Source of the DNA: Chitinophagaceae bacterium
Lineage (GTDB): Bacteria > Bacteroidota > Bacteroidia > Chitinophagales > UBA10324
Reading direction: 5' to 3'
Assembly: GCA_016717285.1 (NCBI GenBank)
Contig: JADKFU010000005.1
Location: 2,092,501 to 2,156,500, forward strand
DNA length: 64,000 nucleotides
This document shows, one piece after another, positions 35,262-44,045 of the stretch. A model generated the notes under the pieces. The model had not been told where the DNA came from and made no database searches. It saw nothing but the letters and a program-made list of their open reading frames with translations. Made by a program: the position numbers and the translations under genes. The number at the start of each line of letters is the position of its first letter. Position 1 is the first letter of the stretch.

Positions 35262-36881
35262 TCAATGCGACACCATTATTTCTGAAGTCTGCATTAAATC
35301 TTCACCGGTAATTTTCAGGATATAAATTCCTGCCTCCAATTTCCCGGTAGGAATTTCAATGGATAGATTTTCTCGCAAGTCAATTTCAGTTAATTGATAA
35401 ACTATTCTTCCTGTTACATCCGATAATTCAATACTAAGTGCAGGATCTGTTTCCTGAAACCGAAGCGTGAGCCTATCGGAAACAGGATTTGGATAAACAG
35501 CAACCATCTCATCGTTTGATGAACTATTAATTTGTCCATCCTTCTGAGTTGCAATACCCATGTTAGTGTCTTTGAATTTATAGATCCATCCATCACCGTT
35601 TCCATCTGAATCTAACACATCACCATCAGTTGAATAGGCAACTCCAACCACCAATCCATTTGATGTTATTGCATTTGCATAATCCTTTTCTGTTCCACCA
35701 TGCGTGAACATCCAAAGCAATGTTCCATCCGAACCGATCTTTAATACATATTCATCATTACCATTTGCCGCAGGTTTCACCACATCTCCGTCATCCGAGT
35801 AAGTGCCGCCAGCCAGATAAAAGCCACTGTTGCCGGGAGCAGGGACAGCCTGCATCATCGTTTCACGTTCAGTACCGCCATAAACTCCCTGCCATTGCAT
35901 ATTTAAACTATTGTCAAGTTTCACCGCCCAGATATCATCATCACCATGATAGTTACCCTTGTCAACAGCCATCAATGGATCTTCTGTAGTGCCGAAAACC
36001 ATGTAGCCATTATTCATTTTTATTGCATCATAGAACTCTTCGCCATTCGCCTGTCCGTAAACTTTGCTGTTGATCACATTTCCCAATGTGTCAATTTTCA
36101 GCAACCAGGCATCTGTTCCTTCCACATTCAGTCCGGCAAGGTTTCCATCGGTTGAGTTTGTAAATCCAAACAACACAAGGTTTCCATCCGGAGCAAGTAA
36201 TACTTTATGCAGGTCGTCATCACCGGTTCCACCGTAAATATGATTGGAAATGATATTTCCATTTTTATTCAGGATGAAAACCCATGCATCAAACTTCAGC
36301 GGATCAATATTCGCGGGCACATCACCATCTCCGGAAGTGGATCGTGATACAATAACATATCGCTTTCCCGGAAGCTCAAGAATGCTGCGTGGCACATCCC
36401 AGTTCTTTCCTCCGAAAGAATGTTTCCATTGTATATTTCCTGATGCATCCAGTTTTATCGTGAGCACATCACTCAGTTTGTGATGACCTGTTGCATCAAA
36501 ATCCTTCGACCAGGATTCAGAAACAAGAAGGCTCCCGCCATCGCTGGTACTTATTATTTTATTATATGGATTCGCTTCTTCTTTGCTTCCACCAAAGCAT
36601 TGCTGCCACAAGATATTGCCGCCTGGCGTCATTTTAAAAACCCACACGTCATGTTGACCTTTTAAGTTGCATGATACTTCACTGCCATTCACATCTGCAA
36701 TGCCCATCACCAGGTAATTACCATCAGCAGTTGGCGTAATGCTGTGCAAGACTTCATTGCCCGTAGTACCGTAGGTCTTCTGCCAGGTAATTGGAGGAAT
36801 CTGTGCATTGCACAATTGTGCACAAATCAGTAATAATAAAATCATAATAAATTTCAGCATCCTTAAAAATTTTAAATCCAT
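35262..36881 (-). CDS. Secreted beta-repeat protein with T9SS sorting domain
   Basis: The 539-residue protein has a signal peptide (starting from MLKFIMILLLLICAQLCNAQ; the preceding seven residues may not be translated). The middle consists of repeated ~60-residue units of the form DAWVFKLD.GNI.W...YGGT..D, for example HDVWVFKMTPGGNILWQQCF and DDIWAVKLDNSLNMQWQGVY, which predict a beta-propeller or solenoid. It ends with a T9SS type A sorting domain (VYPNPVSDRLTLRFQET ... EAGIYILKITGEDL). It is expected at the cell surface. No catalytic residues are seen; a binding role is possible. Confidence 0.85.
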   Translation of the reverse strand: MDLKFLRMLKFIMILLLLICAQLCNAQIPPITWQKTYGTTGNEVLHSITPTADGNYLVMGIADVNGSEVSCNLKGQHDVWVFKMTPGGNILWQQCFGGSKEEANPYNKIISTSDGGSLLVSESWSKDFDATGHHKLSDVLTIKLDASGNIQWKHSFGGKNWDVPRSILELPGKRYVIVSRSTSGDGDVPANIDPLKFDAWVFILNKNGNIISNHIYGGTGDDDLHKVLLAPDGNLVLFGFTNSTDGNLAGLNVEGTDAWLLKIDTLGNVINSKVYGQANGEEFYDAIKMNNGYMVFGTTEDPLMAVDKGNYHGDDDIWAVKLDNSLNMQWQGVYGGTERETMMQAVPAPGNSGFYLAGGTYSDDGDVVKPAANGNDEYVLKIGSDGTLLWMFTHGGTEKDYANAITSNGLVVGVAYSTDGDVLDSDGNGDGWIYKFKDTNMGIATQKDGQINSSSNDEMVAVYPNPVSDRLTLRFQETDPALSIELSDVTGRIVYQLTEIDLRENLSIEIPTGKLEAGIYILKITGEDLMQTSEIMVSH

Positions 36882-36966
36882 GAAAATGAAAAACTTCCAT
36901 TTTAATTATAACAGAAACAAGAAGATTGCCACACTGTATTTTGATTCATCCCATCATTTTCCGATG

Positions 36967-36994
36967 CAAATGTAAGAAGGTAAAACACTACCAA
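36967..36994 (-). promoter_or_regulatory. Promoter of the beta-repeat T9SS gene
   Basis: TTG (36994-36992), a 17-base spacer and TACATTTG (36974-36967) on the minus strand, about 85 bases upstream of the start. Confidence 0.45.
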
Positions 36995-37032
36995 CACACA
37001 TTAAGATACAATGGTATAAAGGATTGCGATTG

Positions 37033-37608
37033 TCAGGAAATCCCCCACTTGTAAGTCGGAATTTCAAAACCTGCCAGTTGCAAAGCCCGGTCAACTACAG
37101 TGGCTGCCAGTTCTTCAAAATTTTTAGGCATGGAGTAAAAAGAAGGGGTTGCCGGACAAATAATTCCACCGGCTTCAGTAATAATTTTCATGTTATTTAT
37201 ATGAATAAGATTATAGGGCGTATCTCTTATTACCAAGATCAATTTGCGTCGTTCCTTCAGCATCACGTCGGCTGCACGCGTTATGAGGTCATCAGAAATC
37301 CCGGCGGCGATTCTTCCCATAGTACCCATGGAGCACGGGCAGACGATCATCGCATCATATCCGGCAGAACCGCTTGCAAAGGGAGCCGTAAATTCATGCT
37401 TCTTATATAAGTCAAACGGGTTTTCAGGAAGTGCGACTTCGCCCAATTCATGCTTCCAGACAAATTTTGCATTGTCACTCATTACGACTCCCATCTTATC
37501 AATCTGATCCTGCAGCAGGAGCAACTTATCGAACAGCACTTTCGCATAAATGCTTCCGCTGGCTCCGGTAACTGCCACTACAATTTTCCTTTTCATTTCA
37601 ATATCCAT
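37033..37608 (-). CDS. ubiX: Flavin prenyltransferase UbiX
   Basis: The 191-residue protein matches UbiX/Pad1. It begins IVVAVTGASGSIYAKVLFD, with the flavin-phosphate-binding segment, MIVCPCSMGTMGRIAAGISD and RKLILVIRDTPYNLIHINNM, and ends with a C-terminal helix FEELAATVVDRALQLAG. UbiX prenylates FMN to make the cofactor of UbiD-type decarboxylases. No ubiD gene is next to it. The start is probably the first ATG (37608), although the second (37596, MKRKIVVAV) is equally plausible. Confidence 0.95.
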   Translation of the reverse strand: MDIEMKRKIVVAVTGASGSIYAKVLFDKLLLLQDQIDKMGVVMSDNAKFVWKHELGEVALPENPFDLYKKHEFTAPFASGSAGYDAMIVCPCSMGTMGRIAAGISDDLITRAADVMLKERRKLILVIRDTPYNLIHINNMKIITEAGGIICPATPSFYSMPKNFEELAATVVDRALQLAGFEIPTYKWGIS

Positions 37609-38154
37609 TTGATTTTTAATGTTAGTACAAATGCTTTTCTATGATTCATGCTTCCTTTAAATTTAGTTTTCTCTTGCACAACTGCTCTTCATAAAAAATG
37701 TCGGCCACCAGGGTGAATGTAGTTGTTTTACAAGTTGGTACCCAAACCGGTATTACTTTAAGACTCGCTCAAAAGATTTACGATGTAATGAATCGAAATT
37801 ATTGAAACTACTGCAATAGGTGAAAAAGTAACCCCATAAATTCTGTCTTTTCCCGAAAAGTCGCACATCGCGTAAAGGCAAAACCTGTGTTTTCTTTGCA
37901 GACTCACCTCCTTAGCGAGCGACCTTCTTTAAAAATTTTATCAACGAATTAGTGAATTTTAGTTAAAAGCAACCTATCCGGCCTGTCCTTATATTTTACT
38001 AATCGCTGAGCATGCGGGAACAATTATTTCCATCTCCTTTTGTTCACCGGCGGGCTTGGTAGTTGGCTTGATTAATACAAAGTTTAGTATCTTTAGCCGC
38101 AATTTATTGGAGCCAATTTTTAATTTCTTCTGTTCCTTCCAAAAAAATAATTGA
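37609..38154. other. Intergenic region, nothing recognised
   Basis: This 546-base gap between divergent genes shows no convincing coding frame, no tRNA and no long repeat. It may contain both promoters; a TATCTTTA near 38089 is one substitution away from the -7 consensus for the thioredoxin-like gene. Confidence 0.4.
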
Positions 38155-38688
38155 ATGAAAAAAAGCACTCTTCTTTTAATTGTATTGGTCATAGGCCTTA
38201 CACTACAACTTTCTGCTCAGACTCCACCCGAAGGGATCAAGTGGATGTCTATCACCGAAGCGGAAAAGCTCAATGCCCAACACCCCAGGAAAATTCTGAT
38301 CGACATCTATACGGATTGGTGTGGCTGGTGTAAGAAACTGGATGCCACCACTTACAAAGATCCCAGGATCGTACAATATCTGAATGATAAGTTCTATGCA
38401 GTGAAGCTCAATGCTGAATCAAAGGAAACCATCTCTTATCAAAACCAGGAATTTACTTTCGATCCTGCCAAAAGGATTAATGGCGTAGCGGTTAATTTCC
38501 TCAGTTCTTCCGGTGGTTATCCGACAACTACTTTTCTGGATGAAAAACTGCAGGTGATTTCAATAGTGCCCGGCTATATGCAAGCTGATATGATGAATAA
38601 TATACTTACTTATTTTGGTGAGAACCATTATCTGAACACTGACTGGAACACCTACCTCGGTTCTGTGAACACAGCACCTAAACAATAG
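38155..38688 (+). CDS. Periplasmic thioredoxin-like protein
   Basis: The 177-residue protein has a signal peptide (MKKSTLLLIVLVIGLTLQLSAQ) and a thioredoxin fold with the active site WCGWC in YTDWCGWCKKLDATTY (about 57-72). Later conserved parts are NDKFYAVKLNAES and SSGGYPTTTFLDEK, which contains the cis-proline of the fold. It should act as a thiol-disulfide oxidoreductase in the periplasm, on partners unknown. It is a single gene closed by a good terminator. Confidence 0.9.
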   Translation: MKKSTLLLIVLVIGLTLQLSAQTPPEGIKWMSITEAEKLNAQHPRKILIDIYTDWCGWCKKLDATTYKDPRIVQYLNDKFYAVKLNAESKETISYQNQEFTFDPAKRINGVAVNFLSSSGGYPTTTFLDEKLQVISIVPGYMQADMMNNILTYFGENHYLNTDWNTYLGSVNTAPKQ

Positions 38689-38709
38689 CAATCTTAAACC
38701 TCATTAAAG

Positions 38710-38739
38710 ACTCAATCTTCACCGGATTGAGTTTTTTTA
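38710..38739 (+). terminator. Rho-independent terminator after the thioredoxin-like gene
   Basis: ACTCAATC (38710-38717) and GATTGAGT (38725-38732) are perfect arms around TTCACCG, followed by TTTTTTTATTTTA. Confidence 0.9.
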
Positions 38740-38761
38740 TTTTAAGAATTCTCATAAAGAG

Positions 38762-38769
38762 TATTTTTG
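38762..38769 (+). promoter_or_regulatory. -7 box giving a probably leaderless DUF3822-rsmD-coaD mRNA
   Basis: TATTTTTG is separated by six bases from the ATG at 38776, exactly as at 33497-33511. Confidence 0.5.
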
Positions 38770-38775
38770 ACGCTC

Positions 38776-39639
38776 ATGAATCACCTTTTATCGCCCAACA
38801 AAGTACTCGCCGGCGCAAAATATATAACAGCGGAAGCAGCAACAATTTCTTCAGCTGACTGCCTTGTGAATATATTGATTGCTCCTTCTCAATTGGTTTA
38901 CATGGTGGCAGAAATCACTTCTAAAAAAGTAATCATGCTGCAGCCTTATCAATTTTCGCGGATTACTTCTGCCGGCGAATGGCACAAATCCATCGATTCA
39001 GTTTTTGGTACCGACCCGTGGCTCAATCGAATAGTTGCCAAAAGAAAAATTGGTGTTTTCTCTTCCTCTTTTACAATCGTTCCGGTTGCTTTCGATAGCG
39101 AAAATTTAAGAGGCACCCTGCTGAAAGCAAATTGTGACTTAGCTGAAGACGACATTATTTTTTCTGATGCTAATGCCGGTAAAGAGTTCCGCTTGTTGTA
39201 TGCACTCTCTCCTGACATCGTTCAGCAAAGCACTATTTATGCCGGCAGCACTATAGAGCACTCATTGACAAGCCTTATCCATTATCTTTTAAAGACATGC
39301 GACGAAGCAGAAAATGAAGCATTGTTCGTCTACGTCCAATCCGCCTCTATGCAGGTTATTCTTATCAGGAACAAATCATTGCACTTCTGCAACAGTTTCA
39401 GCTATCAGACACCCGAAGATTTTATGTATCACCTTTTGTTTGTGTGTAAGCAACTGAAACTGGATACGGAACTAATATCACTTACTTTAATGGGCGAAGT
39501 GATGCCCGAATCCACTTTATATAACTTGCTGGTAAAATACATTCGCAAGATTCAATTCACAAAACCTAATAACGGCTTTCTTTTCAGTGATGACTATCCA
39601 TTACCGCCTAATTTTTTCTTCAACCTCTTCTGTCTGTAA
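38776..39639 (+). CDS. DUF3822 family protein
   Basis: The protein of about 287 residues belongs to DUF3822, a Bacteroidota family regularly placed before rsmD and coaD. Segments such as LYALSPDIVQQSTIYAGSTI, EALFVYVQSASMQVILIRNK and SFSYQTPEDFMYHLLFVCKQ suggest an actin/ASKHA-like fold, comparable with pilus-assembly ATPase-like proteins; no function is established. I start it at the ATG at 38776 because the TTG at 38767 overlaps the promoter box. It is followed 3 bases later by rsmD. Confidence 0.88.
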   Translation: MNHLLSPNKVLAGAKYITAEAATISSADCLVNILIAPSQLVYMVAEITSKKVIMLQPYQFSRITSAGEWHKSIDSVFGTDPWLNRIVAKRKIGVFSSSFTIVPVAFDSENLRGTLLKANCDLAEDDIIFSDANAGKEFRLLYALSPDIVQQSTIYAGSTIEHSLTSLIHYLLKTCDEAENEALFVYVQSASMQVILIRNKSLHFCNSFSYQTPEDFMYHLLFVCKQLKLDTELISLTLMGEVMPESTLYNLLVKYIRKIQFTKPNNGFLFSDDYPLPPNFFFNLFCL

Positions 39640-39642
39640 TAT

Positions 39643-40221
39643 ATGAGAGTTATCAGCGGAACTCTGGGTGGCAGAAAATTCTATCCTCCCAATAACCTTC
39701 CTACGCGACCCACTACCGACTTTGCAAAGACCGGATTATTTAACATCCTGAATAATTACTTCGATTTCACTACAGTCAGCTTTCTCGATCTCTTCAGCGG
39801 CACTGGAAGTCTGAGTTATGAATTTGCTTCCAGAGGCGCTCCGCGAATTGTTTCCATCGACCAGGATCGTGGTGCCGTTGCATTTATAAAAAAAATGATA
39901 GAAGAATGGAATATCAAAACAATTGACCTGCAAAAAAACGATGTGTTCAAATTTCTATCCTATAACAAAGAACAGTTTGATATCATCTTTGCCGGTCCTC
40001 CTTATCCATTGCAAAACATTGATGACCTTCCGGGAAAAGTGCTTGGAAAAAACATCCTGAAGAAAGGTGGCTGGTTCATCCTTGAAACAGATCCCAGGCA
40101 TAAGTATGCGCATTTTCCTGAATTAATGCAGGTTCGAAACTATGGGCAGACTCATTTTCACATTTTCTCACCTGCGCATGCTATTGGCATTGCTGACAAT
40201 AATCAAAGTATCAAGGTATAG
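39643..40221 (+). CDS. rsmD: 16S rRNA (guanine966-N2)-methyltransferase RsmD
   Basis: The 192-residue protein is RsmD: MRVISGTLGGRKFYPP, RPTTDFAKTGLFNIL, the SAM-binding FLDLFSGTGSLSYEFASRGA (about 46-65), then the catalytic-loop position FAGPPYP (about 120-126). It methylates G966 of 16S rRNA (E. coli numbering) during small-subunit assembly. In the usual motif IV this is (D/N)PPY; here the codon is GGT, giving GPPY. It follows DUF3822 closely and precedes coaD, a conserved Bacteroidota cluster. Confidence 0.9.
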   Translation: MRVISGTLGGRKFYPPNNLPTRPTTDFAKTGLFNILNNYFDFTTVSFLDLFSGTGSLSYEFASRGAPRIVSIDQDRGAVAFIKKMIEEWNIKTIDLQKNDVFKFLSYNKEQFDIIFAGPPYPLQNIDDLPGKVLGKNILKKGGWFILETDPRHKYAHFPELMQVRNYGQTHFHIFSPAHAIGIADNNQSIKV

Positions 40222-40272
40222 AATGCGTAATAACAAATTGAATTAGTATTTTCAGCACGCCAAAATTCAACC

Positions 40273-40743
40273 ATGAAAAAAATTGCAGTTTTTCCCGGTT
40301 CATTTGATCCGGTTACCATTGGACATATTGATATCATTAATCGCGGTCTTCCCCTTTTTGATAAAATGATTATTGGTATCGGCATTAATTCTCAAAAAAA
40401 ATATCTGTTTCCACTGGAAAAAAGAATTGCCTGGCTTCAGAAGATCTTTGAATTTGAGCCGAAAATTGTAGTACAAAGCTATGCCGGTCTCACGGTAAGT
40501 TTTTGTGAGTTGAACCAGGCGCATTATATTTTGCGTGGCATACGCAGTTCCGGTGATTTTGAGTTTGAACGTGCCGTTTCTCAAACCAACCGCGTACTCA
40601 GCCGGAATATTGAAACCATCTTCATTTTAGCGAATCCTTCTCTGGCTTCCGTTTCTTCTTCCATTGTGCGCGATGTTATCGTTAATGGTGGTGACCCGTC
40701 TCCTTTCATACCTGAAGAAATTGAAAACCTGGTGCAGACCTGA
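40273..40743 (+). CDS. coaD: Phosphopantetheine adenylyltransferase CoaD
   Basis: The 156-residue protein has the nucleotidyltransferase signature KKIAVFPGSFDPVTIGHIDI (with TIGH as the T/HxGH motif, residues about 15-18), RGIRSSGDFEFE and the ISSTxxR-like SSSIVRDVI motif. It converts 4'-phosphopantetheine and ATP to dephospho-CoA, the fourth step of CoA synthesis. It ends the DUF3822-rsmD-coaD cluster. A weak hairpin, TTACCTGA / TCAGGTAA at 40768-40797, follows it. Confidence 0.97.
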   Translation: MKKIAVFPGSFDPVTIGHIDIINRGLPLFDKMIIGIGINSQKKYLFPLEKRIAWLQKIFEFEPKIVVQSYAGLTVSFCELNQAHYILRGIRSSGDFEFERAVSQTNRVLSRNIETIFILANPSLASVSSSIVRDVIVNGGDPSPFIPEEIENLVQT

Positions 40744-40767
40744 TCTTCGTCCATTGCAGCTGCCTGA

Positions 40768-40797
40768 TTACCTGAAGAATCATTGCTAGTCAGGTAA
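40768..40797 (+). terminator. Possible terminator after coaD
   Basis: Arms TTACCTGA and TCAGGTAA are perfect, but the loop is 14 bases and the T-run that follows (ACTTTTG) is weak. Confidence 0.35.
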
Positions 40798-40946
40798 ACT
40801 TTTGCGGGTACACCTTCCAAAGCATCATTTTTGATTTCCTGTGGCAAAACCCACTAAAGTTGATTTCCATGCAAGCAGCATACAGCACTCTGTTGATTGG
40901 GAACATCATTATGTCAGTCTCATTTATTTCTTTAGACTGATTTACC

Positions 40947-40954
40947 TACTTTTG
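40947..40954 (+). promoter_or_regulatory. -7 box of the transhydrogenase operon
   Basis: TACTTTTG lies 56 bases upstream of the pntAA ATG at 41011, which leaves a leader of about 50 bases. Confidence 0.5.
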
Positions 40955-41010
40955 CCAACCAAACCATCAGGTCTCGTTCTTGCTTTGAGACTGCTAATTC
41001 CAACACAACT

Positions 41011-42135
41011 ATGATTATAGGAATTCTGAAAGAACCAACAGATGAGAAACGTGTTGTTGCCCTTCCCGAAATTGCCGGTCAACTGGTAAAAATGAATTTT
41101 GAAGTGCAAATAGAAACCGGAGCAGGCATCTCCGCTTTTGCTTCTGATACCACCTATCAGGAGGTCGGAGCAAAATCAACAAGCCGCGATGAAATTATTT
41201 CGAAAGCTGATCTGATATTATGTATCAATCGTCCTTCAGATGTGGAGCTAGGTAAAATGAAAGAAGGGGCAATGCTGCTCGCCGTTTTTCAACCATTGAT
41301 CAACAAGGATCTGGTATTGCAACTGCTGGAAAAAGGAATTACCTCTTTCAGTATGGACATGGTGCCGCGCACTTCCCGCGCGCAAACAATGGATATACTT
41401 TCTTCTCAGGCAACTGTTGCAGGTTACAAAGCTGTGCTTACAGCCGCCATGTATCTGCCTAAATTTTTCCCTATGTTCATGACAGCAGCGGGAAGTATCA
41501 CTCCTGCTAAAGTGCTGGTATTAGGCGCAGGTGTTGCCGGCCTGCAAGCCATTGCTACATCGCGCAGATTAGGTGCAGTAGTGGAAGCATTCGACACACG
41601 CAGCGCTGTTAAGGAAGAAGTAAAAAGTCTGGGTGCAAAGTTTATAGAAGTGGAAGGAGCTGCTGAATCTGCTGCGGCCGGTGGATATGCAGTAGAGCAA
41701 TCAAAAGAATTCCTGGACAAGCAAAAACAAAAAATATTTGAATCCGCCGCCAAAGCTGATGTAATCATCTGCACTGCACAAATTCCCGGCAGGAAAGCAC
41801 CGGTGCTGATTCCGAAAAGTACGGTGGATGCAATGAAGTCAGGGGCGGTAATTATAGATCTTGCGGCGTCAACGGGTGGTAACTGCGAGTTATGTAAAAA
41901 CAATGAAACAGTGAGAAGCGATAATGGAGTTACGATCATCGGCGATTCAAACCTTCCCGCAACCATGCCGTCTGATGCCAGCAAAATGTTTGGCAAAAAT
42001 GTAATGAATTTCCTGAAACTGATTTTGAAAGACGGTCAAATCAATCTCAACTTTGAAGATGATATTGTTAAAGGAACTTGCATCACACACCAAAAGGAAA
42101 TTATTAGTACGAGAGTGCAAGAAGCGATGAAGTGA
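41011..42135 (+). CDS. pntAA: Proton-translocating NAD(P) transhydrogenase, subunit alpha part 1 (domain I)
   Basis: The 374-residue soluble subunit binds NAD(H). It begins MIIGILKEPTDEKRVVALPE, has PRTSRAQTMDILSSQATVAG (the RQD-loop region), the Rossmann motif VLVLGAGVAGLQAIATSRRL and AFDTRSAVKEEVKSLGAKF. The chain stops before the membrane part, which is a separate gene 85 bases downstream. Together with the next two genes it forms the split three-gene transhydrogenase, which exchanges hydride between NADH and NADP+ driven by proton flow. Confidence 0.95.
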   Translation: MIIGILKEPTDEKRVVALPEIAGQLVKMNFEVQIETGAGISAFASDTTYQEVGAKSTSRDEIISKADLILCINRPSDVELGKMKEGAMLLAVFQPLINKDLVLQLLEKGITSFSMDMVPRTSRAQTMDILSSQATVAGYKAVLTAAMYLPKFFPMFMTAAGSITPAKVLVLGAGVAGLQAIATSRRLGAVVEAFDTRSAVKEEVKSLGAKFIEVEGAAESAAAGGYAVEQSKEFLDKQKQKIFESAAKADVIICTAQIPGRKAPVLIPKSTVDAMKSGAVIIDLAASTGGNCELCKNNETVRSDNGVTIIGDSNLPATMPSDASKMFGKNVMNFLKLILKDGQINLNFEDDIVKGTCITHQKEIISTRVQEAMK

Positions 42136-42220
42136 GTAGTTGAGTAGTGAGTATTTATTAGTAAGTGCGTTGATCATTGTTATAAATCAAAAATCTTCAT
42201 TTAATAAACCAGAGATTTTT

Positions 42221-42529
42221 ATGGAGCAATTACTTGGATTCTTATTTGAAAACCGCGAAATGGTTTTCATCATCATCTTATCCGTCTTTTTAGGTATTGA
42301 AATAATATCTCACGTTCCCACTGTTTTGCACACACCGCTAATGTCGGGTGCCAATGCAATTCATGGCGTGGTGATCATTGGTGCTATCATCGTAATGGGC
42401 AATGCTGAAGCGGATAATTACCTGGCGCTTATATTGGGCTTTCTCGCTGTGATATTGGGAACATTGAATGTGGTTGGAGGATTCGTGGTAACGGACAGAA
42501 TGCTGGAAATGTTTAAAAAGAAAAAGTAA
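42221..42529 (+). CDS. pntAB: NAD(P) transhydrogenase, subunit alpha part 2 (membrane)
   Basis: The product of about 102 residues consists of three membrane helices (MVFIIILSVFLGIEIISHVP, SGANAIHGVVIIGAIIVMG, LALILGFLAVILGTLNVVGG) ending with FVVTDRMLEMFKKKK, the typical PntAB C-terminus. I start it at the ATG at 42221 (MEQLLGFLFENREM); an in-frame ATG at 42140 would add non-conserved residues from the spacer. It builds the proton channel together with PntB, whose gene starts 26 bases later. Confidence 0.93.
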   Translation: MEQLLGFLFENREMVFIIILSVFLGIEIISHVPTVLHTPLMSGANAIHGVVIIGAIIVMGNAEADNYLALILGFLAVILGTLNVVGGFVVTDRMLEMFKKKK

Positions 42530-42555
42530 ACGCCTTCGCGCAAAAAACAGAATTC

Positions 42556-43956
42556 ATGGAAAACATTATTCTTTGGATAACTTACCTTATCGGTTCAATA
42601 ACATTTATTCTTGGATTGAAAATGCTGGGCAAACCTGAATCAGCCCGTCGCGGCAATCTTGTAGCCGCAGCGGGAATGACGTTGGCCATTTTTGGAACAA
42701 TCTTTTTATACCATAACGATGAAGGCGCCGGACTTCATAACTACATCTGGATATTTGGCGGCATTATCATCGGTTCAGTTGTTGGAACACTTGCTGCAAA
42801 GCGTGTTAAAATGACGGCGATGCCACAAATGGTTTCCTTATTTAATGGAATGGGAGGCGCCTGCGCAGCAATCATCTCTATCGTCGAATATCAACACCAT
42901 CATTTTGCAGGTGGTGAATGGAATATCGTAGCCGTTACACTTACGGGATTATTGATTGGTGGAGTATCCTTTGCAGGAAGCATGATGGCTTTTGGAAAAC
43001 TGAATGGAAATATCAAAGACACTATTTTCCCCGGACAATCTTTTGTGAACATGGCATTGTTGGCGGCAACTCTTGGTGTTGGCATCTACCTTACTGCGAT
43101 TGGTGAACAAAACATGATGATATTGGCCCTGCTTATTGTAATGTGTTTGATTTTCGGAATTCTGTTTGTAATGCCTATTGGCGGTGCTGATATGCCGGTA
43201 GTGATTTCATTGCTTAATTCATTTACCGGCGTTGCCGCAGCCTGCACAGGTTTTATTTATGGCAACCAGGTAATGTTAACCGGTGGTATTTTGGTTGGAT
43301 CGGCGGGCACAATACTCACCATCCTGATGTGCAATGCCATGAACCGTTCTTTATTGAATGTGATCATCGGCAATTTTGGAGGCGCTGCCGCAAAATCAAT
43401 TGGAGCAGATGGAAAAGAAAGAGGCAACATAAAAGAAATTTCCCTCTCCGATACCGCCGTCTTATTAAGCTATTCAAAAAAGGTACTCATCGTTCCGGGT
43501 TATGGTCTTGCGGTGGCACAGGCGCAACATACCGTTCATGAACTTGAAAAATTACTGGAAGAAAAAGGTGTGGAAGTGAAATATGCCATTCATCCGGTTG
43601 CAGGCCGCATGCCGGGCCATATGAATGTGTTGCTTGCTGAAGCAGATGTGCCTTACGATAAATTATTAGAGATGGAGGATGCCAATTCCGAATTTAACAC
43701 AACAGATGTTGTAATTGTGATTGGTGCAAATGATGTTGTAAATCCTGCCGCAAAAAATGATGTATCCTCTCCTATTTATGGAATGCCGATACTGGAAGTT
43801 GAAAATGCTGCCAATGTAATTGTGATGAAAAGAAGCATGAATGCAGGATACGCAGGTATTGAAAATGAACTCTTCTATGCACCCAAAACACGCATGTTGT
43901 TTGGCGATGCAAAAGCATCATTGCAGAAACTGGTTACTGAAGTAAAAGCAAACTGA
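42556..43956 (+). CDS. pntB: NAD(P) transhydrogenase subunit beta
   Basis: The 466-residue protein has about nine membrane helices in the N-terminal 270 residues and the NADP(H)-binding domain III at the C-terminus: VLIVPGYGLAVAQAQHTVHE (a Rossmann-like site), VKYAIHPVAGRMPGHMNVLL, NTTDVVIVIGANDVVNPAAK and VMKRSMNAGYAGIENELFY. These are the family's strongest motifs. It completes the enzyme with the two upstream genes and supplies NADPH. Length and spacing are standard. Confidence 0.97.
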   Translation: MENIILWITYLIGSITFILGLKMLGKPESARRGNLVAAAGMTLAIFGTIFLYHNDEGAGLHNYIWIFGGIIIGSVVGTLAAKRVKMTAMPQMVSLFNGMGGACAAIISIVEYQHHHFAGGEWNIVAVTLTGLLIGGVSFAGSMMAFGKLNGNIKDTIFPGQSFVNMALLAATLGVGIYLTAIGEQNMMILALLIVMCLIFGILFVMPIGGADMPVVISLLNSFTGVAAACTGFIYGNQVMLTGGILVGSAGTILTILMCNAMNRSLLNVIIGNFGGAAAKSIGADGKERGNIKEISLSDTAVLLSYSKKVLIVPGYGLAVAQAQHTVHELEKLLEEKGVEVKYAIHPVAGRMPGHMNVLLAEADVPYDKLLEMEDANSEFNTTDVVIVIGANDVVNPAAKNDVSSPIYGMPILEVENAANVIVMKRSMNAGYAGIENELFYAPKTRMLFGDAKASLQKLVTEVKAN

Positions 43957-44045
43957 GAATTAAGAATTAGGAATTAGGTTGATACAATTACCACTGACCA
44001 TAGTGTAATGTCTAATGACTCCCGACGTACCAATTCCTATTCACC

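Noticed and set aside
37989..38192. 67-codon minus-strand frame before the thioredoxin-like gene
   Set aside because: Overlaps the start of a well-supported gene and has no recognisable features.
41424..41996. 190-codon minus-strand frame antisense to pntAA
   Set aside because: pntAA is unmistakable on the plus strand; the antisense product is a shadow.
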